The notes: generated from the letters alone by a model not told the origin. A stretch of DNA of 64,000 bases from an uncultured Spirochaetaceae bacterium (GCA_944389105.1 CALXLD010000006.1:124001-188000); one strand, 5' to 3'; shown: positions 53,775-62,646, counted from the stretch's first letter. Made by a program: numbers and translations.

Positions 53775-54931
53775 AGAGAAGGAAGGGCATGACCGGTCTC
53801 CATCATTACCTCAACAACATCATCGAATGAGATTTTATGCCTGCCATCACCCATAATAGCGAAGGTTGCATGATCTATGGCTCTCATGCATGCCATTGCA
53901 TTGCGTTCAATGCAGGGAATCTGAACGAGCCCCATAAGCGGATCGCAAGTAAGCCCTAGGTGGTGCTCAAGTCCCATTTCAGCAGCATACTCAATCTGCC
54001 TGATAGTACCGCCAGTAAGCTGTGCAGCAGCAGCGCCCGCCATGGCACAGGCCACACCGACCTCCCCCTGGCAGCCAACCTCAGCCCCTGATATCGATCC
54101 ATTTGTCTTTACAAGATTGCCTACCATTCCAGCTGTAAGAAGCGCTCTCAGGACCCTGATCTCCGGAAGCTCATATTCCCTGACAAGATGATAGAGGACA
54201 CCGGGAAGAACACCACAGCTTCCGCATGTCGGAGCTGTTACTATCTTTCCTCCTCCCGCATTCTCTTCTGATACAGCAAGCGCAAAAGCAAAAGCATGTG
54301 CCGAAGTTCCCATAGAACCTGTGAAATCCTTCGCCTTCGCATATGCCTGGCAAGCTTTTCTCTGCAATCTGAGCCCTCCCGGAAGAACGCCCTCTGCCTC
54401 AAGACCTCTTCTTATGGCTTCCTTCATCACTTCCCAGACTTCAGACATATAGTCAAGAATTTCCTCTCCTTCGAATTCCAGAGCTGTTTCCCATATCTGG
54501 TAGCCATTGTCATCACAGAATTTCAGCAGCTTGGCCATTGTCCCGACTTCTTCATCAGGATAAGGGTCCTCTCCTTTTTCCGTCCTTTCTCCCTCCTGGA
54601 CAACTTTCCCTCCGCCTACTGAATAATATGTCTCACTTGCGTTTCCTGGAGAAAGCTCCGTTATGGTAAGAGCATTGGGGTGAAAAGGCTTGAATTCATC
54701 AGGGAACCAGAAGATATCGGTCTCAATACCATTTTCCGAGAAAACCTCCCTGATAGCCTTATCTGTAAGATGTCCTTTTCCTGTGGCTGCAAGCGACCCG
54801 AAAAGCTCAGCTTTTACTTTCCTTGCTCCCGGATGAGCTTCAATAAAAAGCCTGGCAGCCTCTCTTGGCCCCATTGTGTGTGAAGACGATGGACCGTATC
54901 CGATACGATAAAGTTCTTTCAGGGATTCCAT
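53726..54931 (-). CDS. sdaA: L-serine dehydratase, iron-sulfur type (fused alpha and beta domains)
   Basis: The product has 401 residues, a single-chain L-serine deaminase. The beta domain has IGYGPSSSHTMGPREAA; the alpha domain has APTCGSCGVLPGV, GCQGEVGVACAMAGAA and LTCDPLMGLVQIPCIERNA, whose cysteines hold the [4Fe-4S] cluster. It converts L-serine to pyruvate and ammonia. The ATG has no ribosome site; TAGACT ends seven bases before it, a possible leaderless start. Its 3' end overlaps the convergent toxin gene. It fits the amino acid fermentation suggested by PFOR and gdhA. Confidence 0.93.
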   Translation of the reverse strand: MESLKELYRIGYGPSSSHTMGPREAARLFIEAHPGARKVKAELFGSLAATGKGHLTDKAIREVFSENGIETDIFWFPDEFKPFHPNALTITELSPGNASETYYSVGGGKVVQEGERTEKGEDPYPDEEVGTMAKLLKFCDDNGYQIWETALEFEGEEILDYMSEVWEVMKEAIRRGLEAEGVLPGGLRLQRKACQAYAKAKDFTGSMGTSAHAFAFALAVSEENAGGGKIVTAPTCGSCGVLPGVLYHLVREYELPEIRVLRALLTAGMVGNLVKTNGSISGAEVGCQGEVGVACAMAGAAAAQLTGGTIRQIEYAAEMGLEHHLGLTCDPLMGLVQIPCIERNAMACMRAIDHATFAIMGDGRHKISFDDVVEVMMETGHALPSLYRETSMGGLARIHEL

Positions 54932-54961
54932 GAGTGCAAGTCTACATAAAACTCGGGATTT

Positions 54962-55672
54962 CTACCACAGAGGTATCCTGCCAATCATAAAAGAAGCGGT
55001 CCCTTCTTCATCGATGATCACTGTAAGCAGCAGCCTTCTTTCAGCTTCCGCAAACCTATATACACCTGGATAGAGCATCCAGCTTACAGTATCTCCGCTA
55101 TACGGGACCTCGAACGACATCACATCAAACCGTTCGGAAATCCATCTTCCTTCCGGAACTGAATCGTATGTTATGTGGAATCTGCTGTTCAGCGTTATTC
55201 CATAGCCAAGGGTACCATTGAATATGTCCAGAAGAAATGCCGTCTCATTTATAGCCTGAATATCCGGTACAGCAGCAAGAACAGCTTTTACTGACAGCCT
55301 TGAAACAGGGTCTGCCCTATATGAAGCAGCACTCAGAAGCAGTTCCGCAAACGGGCCATACTCAGGAAGGACCTCAACCTGATTATCATCCCCAGGCTCA
55401 TAGAATCCCCCGATAGCACCAAGCTCTCCTGCGGGCCTGAATGAAAAGACAGCAAGTCCTCCTGCCCTGACTTTCACGTCAATACGCCTGATACCCTTCG
55501 GGATATGCCGATCAATGATTTTCTCTCCATCAAAATAGGAAAGGGTAAACCACATGCTCTCAGAGAATGCATCTTCAAAAGGATGCGGCTCCGGTATTAC
55601 AAGCTCAATCTCAATCCAGGGTTCAAGAACACAGGAAGAAAGAAGCAGAACAGACAGAATTATAATCCTCAT
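54962..55672 (-). CDS. Small lipoprotein of unknown function
   Basis: The product has 236 residues. A short signal peptide ends in the lipobox LSSC right after IILSVLLL, so it is probably a lipoprotein. The mature part is mixed alpha/beta with several hydrophobic strand-like blocks (WFTLSYFDGEKIIDRHIP, VSWMLYPGVYRFAEAERRLLLTVII). No known family is recognised. The ATG has no ribosome site; a TATATC element lies just upstream. It is the downstream gene of a group that includes DUF4416 and aroF-pheA. Confidence 0.65.
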   Translation of the reverse strand: MRIIILSVLLLSSCVLEPWIEIELVIPEPHPFEDAFSESMWFTLSYFDGEKIIDRHIPKGIRRIDVKVRAGGLAVFSFRPAGELGAIGGFYEPGDDNQVEVLPEYGPFAELLLSAASYRADPVSRLSVKAVLAAVPDIQAINETAFLLDIFNGTLGYGITLNSRFHITYDSVPEGRWISERFDVMSFEVPYSGDTVSWMLYPGVYRFAEAERRLLLTVIIDEEGTASFMIGRIPLW

Positions 55673-55696
55673 ACAAGGATATACACTGCATGTCTT

Positions 55697-56221
55697 CTAT
55701 TTAGTCAGCTTTCTCAATGATAAGTATCTCTTACGAAGTGCCAAGAGTTCATTCTGGACCCTTTCAGAGCGGTAATCTGCATAAGTCCAGGGAAATGTCT
55801 CAAAGCCATGGCTATGATAAATAAGAGTTACCTCTGCATATAAAGAGCGGCCGATTGCAATTCTGTGCGACCTGTTCTTTGTTGTAGCCAGAATAACATT
55901 TCCTTCTGTTATCAGGCCAGGATCAAGATTGATCTTACGTCTGCCTTCTTCTGCTTCTTCAAGCTCAAGAGCATCAGTTGCAGTCTTCACATCTGCAAGA
56001 GAGTCAGGCGGAATAAGGTTATCAAAAGCTATGAAGAAACGTTCTATTCCCTCCCCCATTTCAGGAACGTAATAATCGGTGAAATCAAAAGGAATGGAGG
56101 GCGTTATGACAGAAATCGGGCCATATAGTGATTCAAGACGGGAGCGCACACTATCAGGGAATCCCCTCACAGAGAGGACTCCCATGAAAAGCATGACTTT
56201 GTCATAAGGCTTTGCAATCAT
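55697..56221 (-). CDS. DUF4416 family protein
   Basis: The product has 174 residues. Conserved DUF4416 blocks are visible: PFDFTDYYVPEMGEGIERFFIAF, GRRKINLDPGLITEGNVILATTKNRSHRIAIGRSLYAEVTL and TFPWTYADYRS. The family function is not known. The ATG overlaps the end of aroF-pheA, with no ribosome site of its own, so the two are translationally coupled; no functional link between them is known to me. Confidence 0.85.
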   Translation of the reverse strand: MIAKPYDKVMLFMGVLSVRGFPDSVRSRLESLYGPISVITPSIPFDFTDYYVPEMGEGIERFFIAFDNLIPPDSLADVKTATDALELEEAEEGRRKINLDPGLITEGNVILATTKNRSHRIAIGRSLYAEVTLIYHSHGFETFPWTYADYRSERVQNELLALRKRYLSLRKLTK

Positions 56222-58131
56222 CAGAGAGCCGAGGCAAATGTGCCGAATACCCTGAACGAAGTGGTCTTTTCCCTGATCTCGCTGCAGATCTTCTCAATAT
56301 CGATACCTTCAGGAAGATCAACTTCGACATACTGCATATACTCCCAGGGCTTTCCTGGTATCGGACGGGATTCGATCTTCTTCATATTGATACCATGAGC
56401 CTTGAAAACACTTACTGCATCAATAAGCGAACCGGGTTCATCAGCCACGGAGAAGAGGAATGCGGCCTTGTTTATCTTCGCCCCTGATCTGATGGCTTCA
56501 GCATTCTCCTCCCTCGAAATCACATAGAAACGTGTGAAATTGGAAGCATCTGTCTCAATTCCTTCCTCAATCACCTTCATACCATAATGCTTGGCAGCAG
56601 GAGCTCCAGCTATTGCGGCAATACTTCTGTCCTTCTTTTCCGCAACAAGCGCAACAGCTCCGGCTGTATCGAAGTATGGTATCGCCTCCGCGCCTGGGAG
56701 CTCTTCCCTGAGGAACTTTCTGCACTGCGCAAGCCCCTGTGGGTGGGAATAGACGTTCTTTATATCAGAGATTTCCGCATCCGGAGTACCGATCAGGCTA
56801 TGCACAACCCTTATCTGCTGCTCCCCCACAACTGTCAGCTCTGGATGTATCGCAAGAAGATCTATCGTATCATAGATCATTCCGCCAAGAGTGTTCTCAA
56901 TAGGAAGCACCGCATAATCAGAAGCACCAGAGGAAACTGCATCAAATGTATCGCTGAAGCTGTGGCATGGAAGAACGGAAACATCCTCACCGAAGGTCCG
57001 TCTTGCAGCCACCTCTGAAAAAGCACCCCTCTCACCCTGGAAAGCGATCTTAACAGAGCCTTCCGCCCTCTCTTCGCTCCCGGTTTTCCTCTCTGTGGAA
57101 GGATTCTTTCTCGGAACTCTCTCCAGACTCTTTCCTACAACCGGGCAAAGAGCCTGGATATCACGCATAAGCTTCTCAAACTGTGATGGATACAGTGACT
57201 GCGGGCCATCTGAAAGTGCCTTCTCTGGACAGTTATGAACTTCAACGATTATTCCTGAAGCTCCGGAAGCCACTATTGCAAGGCTCATAGGAGCAACCAT
57301 ATCCCTGATGCCGGTTGCATGAGACGGATCTCCGATCACCGGAAGATGAGTAAGCTTCTGAACAACAGGAATCGCAGAGCAGTCAAGGGTATTTCTTGTA
57401 GCCTTCTCAAATGTTCTGATACCTCTCTCGCAGAGAACTACCTGATCAGTTCCGGAAGCCATCAGATACTCCGCAGCCATCAGCCATTCTTCAATAGTAG
57501 CTGCAAGACCTCTCTTGAGGAGGACAGGCATACCAGTCTTCCCGACTTCCTTCAGAAGTTCGAAGTTCTGCATATTCCTTGCCCCGATCTGGAACATATC
57601 GACATACTCTGCCATCATCTTCACATCAGAAGGCGAAACAACCTCCGATGTTATAGGCATATCAAAAGCATCTCCTGCTTTTCTCAGGATCTTAAGACCT
57701 TCTTCACCTAATCCCTGGAAAGCATATGGACTTGTTCTGGGCTTGAAAGCACCGCCTCGGAGCATCACAGCACCAGCTTCTCTTACCTGCTCTGCAATAG
57801 TCATTACCTGGTCATAGTTCTCAACGGAACAGGGACCTGCAATAACAGCAACGCGGTTTCCTCCGATGCTTACCTTTCCGACCTTTACTATCGTATCCTC
57901 TTTCTTGAGCTCGCGCGATGCCAGCTTATAAGGCTTGGAAATCGGCACAACTGAACTGACACCAGGCATAAGCTCAACAGTTCTGGGATCTATCGAAACC
58001 TTTCCGACTGCACCAAGAACAGTATCCTGCTGCCCGACGATTTCCTTAACGATGAAACCTTTCTCCGTAAGGAAAGCTCTTACTTTATCTTTTTCCTGGG
58101 GTGTAATACCCTGCTTTAGGATGACAATCAT
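56221..58131 (-). CDS. aroF-pheA: Fused DAHP synthase and prephenate dehydratase
   Basis: The product has 636 residues. Residues 1-80 are a ferredoxin-like/ACT-like N-domain (MIVILKQGITPQEKDKV), about 95-340 the DAHP synthase barrel (VAVIAGPCSVEN, MLRGGAFKPRTSPYAFQGLG, DPSHATGIRDMV), then a linker rich in charged residues. The prephenate dehydratase domain follows (VKIAFQGERGAFSEVAA, YAVLPIENTLGGMIYDT, ASNFTRFYVI) and a terminal ACT domain with the phenylalanine-binding motif KKIESRPIPGKPWEYMQYVEVD. No chorismate mutase domain is seen. It would catalyse the first shikimate step and the first phenylalanine-specific step. A TTGACC-17-TAGCGT promoter ends seven bases before the ATG. Confidence 0.93.
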   Translation of the reverse strand: MIVILKQGITPQEKDKVRAFLTEKGFIVKEIVGQQDTVLGAVGKVSIDPRTVELMPGVSSVVPISKPYKLASRELKKEDTIVKVGKVSIGGNRVAVIAGPCSVENYDQVMTIAEQVREAGAVMLRGGAFKPRTSPYAFQGLGEEGLKILRKAGDAFDMPITSEVVSPSDVKMMAEYVDMFQIGARNMQNFELLKEVGKTGMPVLLKRGLAATIEEWLMAAEYLMASGTDQVVLCERGIRTFEKATRNTLDCSAIPVVQKLTHLPVIGDPSHATGIRDMVAPMSLAIVASGASGIIVEVHNCPEKALSDGPQSLYPSQFEKLMRDIQALCPVVGKSLERVPRKNPSTERKTGSEERAEGSVKIAFQGERGAFSEVAARRTFGEDVSVLPCHSFSDTFDAVSSGASDYAVLPIENTLGGMIYDTIDLLAIHPELTVVGEQQIRVVHSLIGTPDAEISDIKNVYSHPQGLAQCRKFLREELPGAEAIPYFDTAGAVALVAEKKDRSIAAIAGAPAAKHYGMKVIEEGIETDASNFTRFYVISREENAEAIRSGAKINKAAFLFSVADEPGSLIDAVSVFKAHGINMKKIESRPIPGKPWEYMQYVEVDLPEGIDIEKICSEIREKTTSFRVFGTFASAL

Positions 58132-58138
58132 ACGGAAA

Positions 58139-58167
58139 ACGCTAACTTTTCCAAATGATTTGGTCAA
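58139..58167 (-). promoter_or_regulatory. aroF-pheA promoter, leaderless type
   Basis: On the minus strand TTGACC (58162-58167), a 17-base spacer and TAGCGT (58139-58144) are followed by seven bases and the ATG at 58131. There is no Shine-Dalgarno sequence. It lies in the 46-base gap to the divergent nth gene. Confidence 0.55.
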
Positions 58168-58177
58168 TGTTAGAAAA

Positions 58178-58843
58178 ATGCTTGATGAAAAATATGTTGA
58201 TTCAATTTTCAATTCTTTCAGCGAAGAGCTAAGAAAACTTGGCTCTCCTTTACCATCCGTAAGCACTATTGCGGAAGAAGACAATGACCCATACAGGGTA
58301 CTTGCCTCTACAATCATAAGCCTCAGGACAAAGGATGAGGTAACACTCCAGGCATCAAAACGTCTTTTTGAGATTGCGCCCGATATAAATACGCTAGCGT
58401 CTCTGGATGCCGAGAAAATCGCAGAAGCAATCAGACCTGCCGGATTTTACAGACGGAAAGGAGAACAGCTCAGAAGGCTCGCAGAAATACTCAGGGATGA
58501 GTATAACAACGTCGTCCCAGATGATATGGATACGCTTCTTGCACTTCCTGGAGTAGGAATAAAAACAGCTTCCCTTGTTCTGAACCTCGGCTATGGAATA
58601 GATGCTGTCTGCGTTGATTGCCATGTCCATGAAATTGCGAACAGGCTTGGCTGGGTAAATACAAAAACACCGGAAGAAACGGAGAAAAGACTGAGAGAAA
58701 TACTGCCCAGGCGTTTCTGGATCCCTTTAAACGAGCTCCTTGTGCGCTATGGGCAGAAGGTATGTACGCCAGTTTCTCCCTACTGTTCGCTCTGTCCGGA
58801 AAACGGAAGATGCGAAAAGAAAGGAGTTACAAGACAACGCTGA
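58178..58843 (+). CDS. nth: Endonuclease III (DNA glycosylase/AP lyase)
   Basis: The product has 221 residues, close to E. coli Nth (211). It has the HhH motif LPGVGIKTASLV with the catalytic Lys, the catalytic Asp in VDCHVHEIANRL (VDTHV is usual), and a C-terminal cluster site C-x6-C-x2-C-x5-C (CTPVSPYCSLCPENGRC) for [4Fe-4S]. It removes oxidised pyrimidines in base excision repair. The ATG at 58178 is chosen for homology; the long frame upstream is antisense to aroF-pheA. A TTG at 58160 remains possible. Its stop abuts the next convergent stop. Confidence 0.93.
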   Translation: MLDEKYVDSIFNSFSEELRKLGSPLPSVSTIAEEDNDPYRVLASTIISLRTKDEVTLQASKRLFEIAPDINTLASLDAEKIAEAIRPAGFYRRKGEQLRRLAEILRDEYNNVVPDDMDTLLALPGVGIKTASLVLNLGYGIDAVCVDCHVHEIANRLGWVNTKTPEETEKRLREILPRRFWIPLNELLVRYGQKVCTPVSPYCSLCPENGRCEKKGVTRQR

Positions 58844-59254
58844 TTACTTGTTGCCCAGCTTGCGTACGGCAGGTGTTGCCACACGATATATGCAGTAAAG
58901 TATCAGAAGATGATAAATAAGGCCCTCAAGCCAAAGGAACCACTCATCTCCATTCAGGCCGCTGAGACCATAGATGAAATCTTCAAGGATTATGAAGATT
59001 ATCCAGGCTACAAGCACTACCAGCGTCGAAATCTTTATGAAGGATCCCTTTATTCCTCCGATGAATGAAGGGACGATCAGAAGAAGACCCGCTACAAGAA
59101 GCACAACGCCGACTATGATGCTGAATGGCTCATCCAGCTCATCATAGATAGCATTTCCTCCGAAATCGGCAATACCCTCGATACCGATAACAACAAAAAG
59201 GATACCAACAAGTATTTTGAGGATAAAATCCCCGCTTACTTTTCCTGCTGCCAT
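58844..59254 (-). CDS. Four-helix membrane protein of unknown function
   Basis: The product has 136 residues and four hydrophobic segments (ILVGILFVVIGIEGIADF, IIVGVVLLVAGLLLIVPSF, LVVLVAWIIFIILEDFIYGL, LIYHLLILYCIYRVA). The N-terminus faces in with a few charged residues. GGAGG precedes the ATG. Its last base is directly adjacent to the last base of nth, so the two stops are back to back. It resembles small DoxX-like or DUF membrane proteins, but I recognise no family. Confidence 0.7.
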   Translation of the reverse strand: MAAGKVSGDFILKILVGILFVVIGIEGIADFGGNAIYDELDEPFSIIVGVVLLVAGLLLIVPSFIGGIKGSFIKISTLVVLVAWIIFIILEDFIYGLSGLNGDEWFLWLEGLIYHLLILYCIYRVATPAVRKLGNK

Positions 59255-59373
59255 ATTTCCACCTCCATTAGTGTATATCGCCCTTATAGTTTAGCCCGAT
59301 ATTCTGCAATTGGTTAAGCAGGTGGGAACAATAAACAGGCAAATCAGGATAAGATTACAGACTGCTTACGGAA

Positions 59374-60234
59374 TCAGATGGTTTCCACGAGTTTCGTATC
59401 TTTATATCCCATCAGGGAAGAAGCCATCGCTGCTACTTTCTTTATCCCCTGCAGACACTTCTCTCTCTTTCCAGGCTCTTCTCTGAAAAGAGGCCAGTTG
59501 ATGCTGACAGAAGCTATAATATGCCCTTCATGATCAAAAATAGGGCATCCAAGGGAATGTATATCCTGTTCATATTCGGATATTGTCTCTGCAAATCCAT
59601 CTTCCCTGATCCTCTGAATATGTTTTTTCAGTTCCATAGGATCGGTGATAGTATTTATCGTATATGGAATGAGCCTTTCCTTCTGAAGATAGATATTAAG
59701 CTCGTCATCACTCATTCCAGAAAGGATAACAAGACCCATAACCGTACAATAGATAGGGCTGTGCTTTCCTATTCTCTCGTAGAATCTGGCGGTATACCTT
59801 GACTCAACTTTCAATACATGCAGGATCGCATCATCATCGCGTATTCCAAGTATTGTGGTCTCTCCGGTCTCGAAGCTGAGATCCTCCATAAATGGCTTTA
59901 CTATCCTGCTGAGCTCTACATCATCGATACTATGGGCAGCAACTGTAAAAAGCTTTGGTGTCAATCTGTACCTGTTATCCTGATTCTTGCTGACATATCC
60001 CATCCGGGTAAGTATTGTCAGGAATCGATACAAAGTGGGTCTGGCAAGATTCACAATCGGAGCAAGCTCCTCCAGCGTCTTACCATGGTTATATGAAAGA
60101 GATTCAAGGATTTTCAGCGTCCTGTAAACCGAGTTAGTATGGAGATCTGAAAGGCTCTCATCTTCTGCAATATATTCTTCTTCTAAGTTTTCTTTTTCCA
60201 TATTCGCCTGGTACCGTTTTCTCAATCTTACCAT
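59374..60234 (-). CDS. IclR family transcriptional regulator
   Basis: The product has 286 residues. After about 30 acidic residues comes an IclR winged helix (NSVYRTLKILESLSYNHGKTLEELAPIVNLARPTLYRFL) and the ligand domain with the typical YRLTPKLFTVAAHSID and GFAETISEYEQDIHSLGCPIFDHEGHIIASVSI. The start is uncertain: ATG 60234 follows a TATAAG by eight bases, while ATG 60201 is an alternative. It is 72 bases behind the cupin A gene with a terminator between. TGAAA-N5-TTTCA palindromes near the neighbouring genes resemble the core of the KdgR (IclR) box, so it probably controls the cassette. Confidence 0.9.
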   Translation of the reverse strand: MVRLRKRYQANMEKENLEEEYIAEDESLSDLHTNSVYRTLKILESLSYNHGKTLEELAPIVNLARPTLYRFLTILTRMGYVSKNQDNRYRLTPKLFTVAAHSIDDVELSRIVKPFMEDLSFETGETTILGIRDDDAILHVLKVESRYTARFYERIGKHSPIYCTVMGLVILSGMSDDELNIYLQKERLIPYTINTITDPMELKKHIQRIREDGFAETISEYEQDIHSLGCPIFDHEGHIIASVSINWPLFREEPGKREKCLQGIKKVAAMASSLMGYKDTKLVETI

Positions 60235-60255
60235 CAGGAGGTCTTATAAACAACA

Positions 60256-60283
60256 AAAACCGGAGAAGAATACTCTCCTCCGG
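60256..60283 (-). terminator. Terminator of the cupin A gene
   Basis: In the minus direction a CCGGAG ... CTCCGG hairpin with inner AGAG/CTTCT pairing is followed by TTTTTG. It separates cupin A from the IclR regulator. Confidence 0.75.
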
Positions 60284-60306
60284 GAAAACTGCATTATATA
60301 TGCCTC

Positions 60307-61068
60307 TTATTTCTCATCCTCTTCAAAAGGTCCTTCTGGATAAGAAATCAGGAAGCCTTCTGGCTTTACATATACTTCGTAGTAAACATAATCAAGATGC
60401 TGTCCAGGTCCGACAATCGAGCCATGAGGGAGTCCTGCTTTTACGTAGCAGACATCTCCAGCCTTCTGCGGGAACTGATGTCCATCGACTTCCATTGTGA
60501 AGTCACACTTGCTGTGGCAGACATTATACTGTGCAACAGCATTATGTCCTATCTCATAGAAACCGGAATTCTCGCCAGCATGATTAGAACCGACGATAAC
60601 ACGGATCATCTGATGTCCCTGAACAACTGTCCTCTGCAATGTGTCATTCGATTTCTTGACGTTCTGTGTGTAAACCAGACAATCAGACTCTTTTCTGAAA
60701 AGAGGAAGAACAAGATGGCTCGCATCATAGTTCTTCATATCATAATCTGTCAGATCGCAATCGAACTTCGTATACTCGATATCTGTAACAGCCTTCATTG
60801 TAAAAGGCTCTTCAAGGCTGGCGAAGAAGAATGAAAGCTCTTCGATGTTATATGCCTTGGTTTCTGTGATAACCATTCCTGTTCCAGCTGTGATTATATA
60901 TGTAGAAAGAACTCTGGATCTGACCTCCGGAGTAATTGAATGCCCTTTCTGCAGCACTCCTCTATAACAATGAATGAATGGAAGAGAACCTTCGAGAAGC
61001 TCGGTCTCCGCAGCTCCATTGACGAAATTAAGCTTGATGTCCTCCTTCCTTACATAGCCATATTCCAT
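60307..61068 (-). CDS. Cupin-type protein A of unknown function
   Basis: The product has 253 residues and no signal peptide or membrane segment. It is beta-rich with cupin-like stretches (VLSTYIITAGTGMVITETKAYNIEELSFF; CDFTMEVDGHQFPQKAGDVCYVKAGLPHG), consistent with two cupin halves. It is clearly paralogous to the product at 62721-63434: both have TKAYNIE-like, YTQ-like and VKAGLxH segments in the same order. AAGGAGG precedes the ATG at 61068. A TGAAA-N5-TTTCA palindrome lies 15 bases upstream. The reaction is unknown; sugar-acid isomerase or binding roles are possible. Confidence 0.78.
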   Translation of the reverse strand: MEYGYVRKEDIKLNFVNGAAETELLEGSLPFIHCYRGVLQKGHSITPEVRSRVLSTYIITAGTGMVITETKAYNIEELSFFFASLEEPFTMKAVTDIEYTKFDCDLTDYDMKNYDASHLVLPLFRKESDCLVYTQNVKKSNDTLQRTVVQGHQMIRVIVGSNHAGENSGFYEIGHNAVAQYNVCHSKCDFTMEVDGHQFPQKAGDVCYVKAGLPHGSIVGPGQHLDYVYYEVYVKPEGFLISYPEGPFEEDEK

Positions 61069-61082
61069 AAATTCCTCCTTTT

Positions 61083-61097
61083 TGAAAATAAATTTCA
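61083..61097. promoter_or_regulatory. Operator candidate TGAAA-N5-TTTCA before cupin A
   Basis: TGAAA-ATAAA-TTTCA, extendable to TTTTGAAA / TTTCAAAA (61080-61087 and 61093-61100). A TATAAA -10-like element lies at 61107-61112 on the minus strand, so the palindrome would cover the start of the cupin A transcript, a repressor position. Confidence 0.6.
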
Positions 61098-61186
61098 AAA
61101 TTTGATTTTATAAGCTTAGTACAACATCCTTATAATGCGATGTCAAGAAAATTCTGCGTTGTTTTTTAGAGAATACAACGATATTA

Positions 61187-61201
61187 TGAAATTACATTTC
61201 A
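61187..61201. promoter_or_regulatory. Operator candidate TGAAA-N5-TTTCA before the MATE gene
   Basis: TGAAA-TTACA-TTTCA has the same arms and spacing as the cupin A site and ends ten bases before the MATE start codon. Confidence 0.6.
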
Positions 61202-61210
61202 AGGTTTGCT

Positions 61211-62566
61211 ATGAAAAGAAAATATATAGACTTTACAACAGGAAATATCGGGAAGCCTCTGATAGCCTTTTCAATACCGCTGTTTCTGGGGAATATACTT
61301 CAGCAGCTTTACAGTATCACAGATGCGATGATTGTAGGGAATCTTCTCGGTCCAGAGGCGCTTGCAGCAATAGGAGCAACCTCTCCGATTACAAATCTGT
61401 CTATTTCCCTTGCCATCGGAGTCACGCTAGGTGTATCCGTAACGGTCTCGCAGTTCTTCGGGGCAAATGACAATGACAATGTAAGGCTGACAATAAGTAC
61501 CGGATATATTTTCTTTCTCTTTTTCGGCATTGCCATCATGATCCTTGGAATCTCATTGACCCCTGCGATTCTCCGCCTGATAAGCACACCATCAGAAATA
61601 CTGCAGGATGCCATAGCCTATCTGCGTATAACATTCTGCGGAACGGTTTTCCTGATTGGATACAATGTGACGAATTCAATGTTCAGAGGATTCGGGAACT
61701 CAAAGATGCCTCTTATCCTTCTGGCTCTCTCAACGGTAATGAATATATTCCTTGATTATATTCTTATTAGATTTGCCGGAATGGGAGTTGATGGAGCTGC
61801 GCTGGCAACGATCACCTCACAGGCAATAGCTTTCATTCTCGCCTTCACCATGTTCCAGAAGAATTATGGTGACTTCAGACTCAGGATAAGAAATACAAGG
61901 CTATTCAGCAGAAAGATCCTTGCAGATTCCCTTCGCATAGGAATCCCATCCGGACTGAAGGGCTCCACATACTGGCTGGGCTTCGTTTTCATAACATCTG
62001 TAATAAACAGGTTCGGAACAGCAACAATTGCAGCTTATTCCATCGCAGCGAAAATCGATTCTCTCCTGCAGACACCGATCATAAGCCTTCAGAATGGTCT
62101 TTCAACTTTTGTCGGACAGAATGCAGGTGCCAACAAACCTGAAAGAATAAAGAACGGCGTACGGACAAGTATGTCATTCGGAATGGCATTCGCCGTTTTC
62201 ATGACAGTTGCAGTATTCTGCTTCGCACATCCTATCCTCTCCCTTTTCACAGACGATCCAGAAGTCATAGCGATAGGTACTGACTATCTGAGGATTACAA
62301 GCATCTTCTATATAATATATGCACTTCAGGAAGTCGTTCAGGGTGTTGCGGTCGGCGTCGGAAATACTCTCATCCTCCTCTGCTCAACAATCGTCGCGAT
62401 GTGGGTAATCCGCGTTCCTCTTGTATATCTGGCAGCAGACATGTTCGGAGCAGAAGGAATATGGTGGTGTCTTCCAAGCGGCTGGTTTGTTGCAGCGGCA
62501 TTTGCAAATGGATACTACCTCTCGGGCAAATGGAGGGAAAGAATTAAAAAGAAATTCTCAAAATAA
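61211..62566 (+). CDS. MATE family efflux transporter
   Basis: The product has 451 residues and twelve membrane segments in two halves. MATE landmarks are GKPLIAFSIPLFLGNILQQLYSITDAMIVG at the start and PSGLKGSTYWLGF, SLQNGLSTFVGQNAGANKPERI in the second half. Such transporters use a sodium or proton gradient to export organic cations, drugs or metabolites. It is flanked by two paralogous cupin genes and carries an operator-like palindrome just before its start, so its cargo is probably related to the cupin substrate. AAGG lies six bases before the ATG. Confidence 0.93.
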   Translation: MKRKYIDFTTGNIGKPLIAFSIPLFLGNILQQLYSITDAMIVGNLLGPEALAAIGATSPITNLSISLAIGVTLGVSVTVSQFFGANDNDNVRLTISTGYIFFLFFGIAIMILGISLTPAILRLISTPSEILQDAIAYLRITFCGTVFLIGYNVTNSMFRGFGNSKMPLILLALSTVMNIFLDYILIRFAGMGVDGAALATITSQAIAFILAFTMFQKNYGDFRLRIRNTRLFSRKILADSLRIGIPSGLKGSTYWLGFVFITSVINRFGTATIAAYSIAAKIDSLLQTPIISLQNGLSTFVGQNAGANKPERIKNGVRTSMSFGMAFAVFMTVAVFCFAHPILSLFTDDPEVIAIGTDYLRITSIFYIIYALQEVVQGVAVGVGNTLILLCSTIVAMWVIRVPLVYLAADMFGAEGIWWCLPSGWFVAAAFANGYYLSGKWRERIKKKFSK

Positions 62567-62631
62567 TATTTCAAAATAGAAGAATAACTCAAAGAATCGA
62601 AGAAAAAGCATGATTTAAAAATATTTCTTTT

Positions 62632-62646
62632 TAAAATCTAATTTCA
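62632..62646. promoter_or_regulatory. Weak operator candidate before cupin B
   Basis: TAAAA-TCTAA-TTTCA matches nine of ten arm bases of the TGAAA-N5-TTTCA sites. It lies in an AT-rich 154-base gap. A promoter-like TTGCAT and TACCAT pair (spacer 16) follows near 62650-62677. Confidence 0.35.

Noticed and set aside
60307..61068. KduI (5-keto-4-deoxyuronate isomerase) for cupin A
   Set aside because: General cupin resemblance and KdgR-like sites are suggestive, but I cannot see the KduI metal-ligand pattern.
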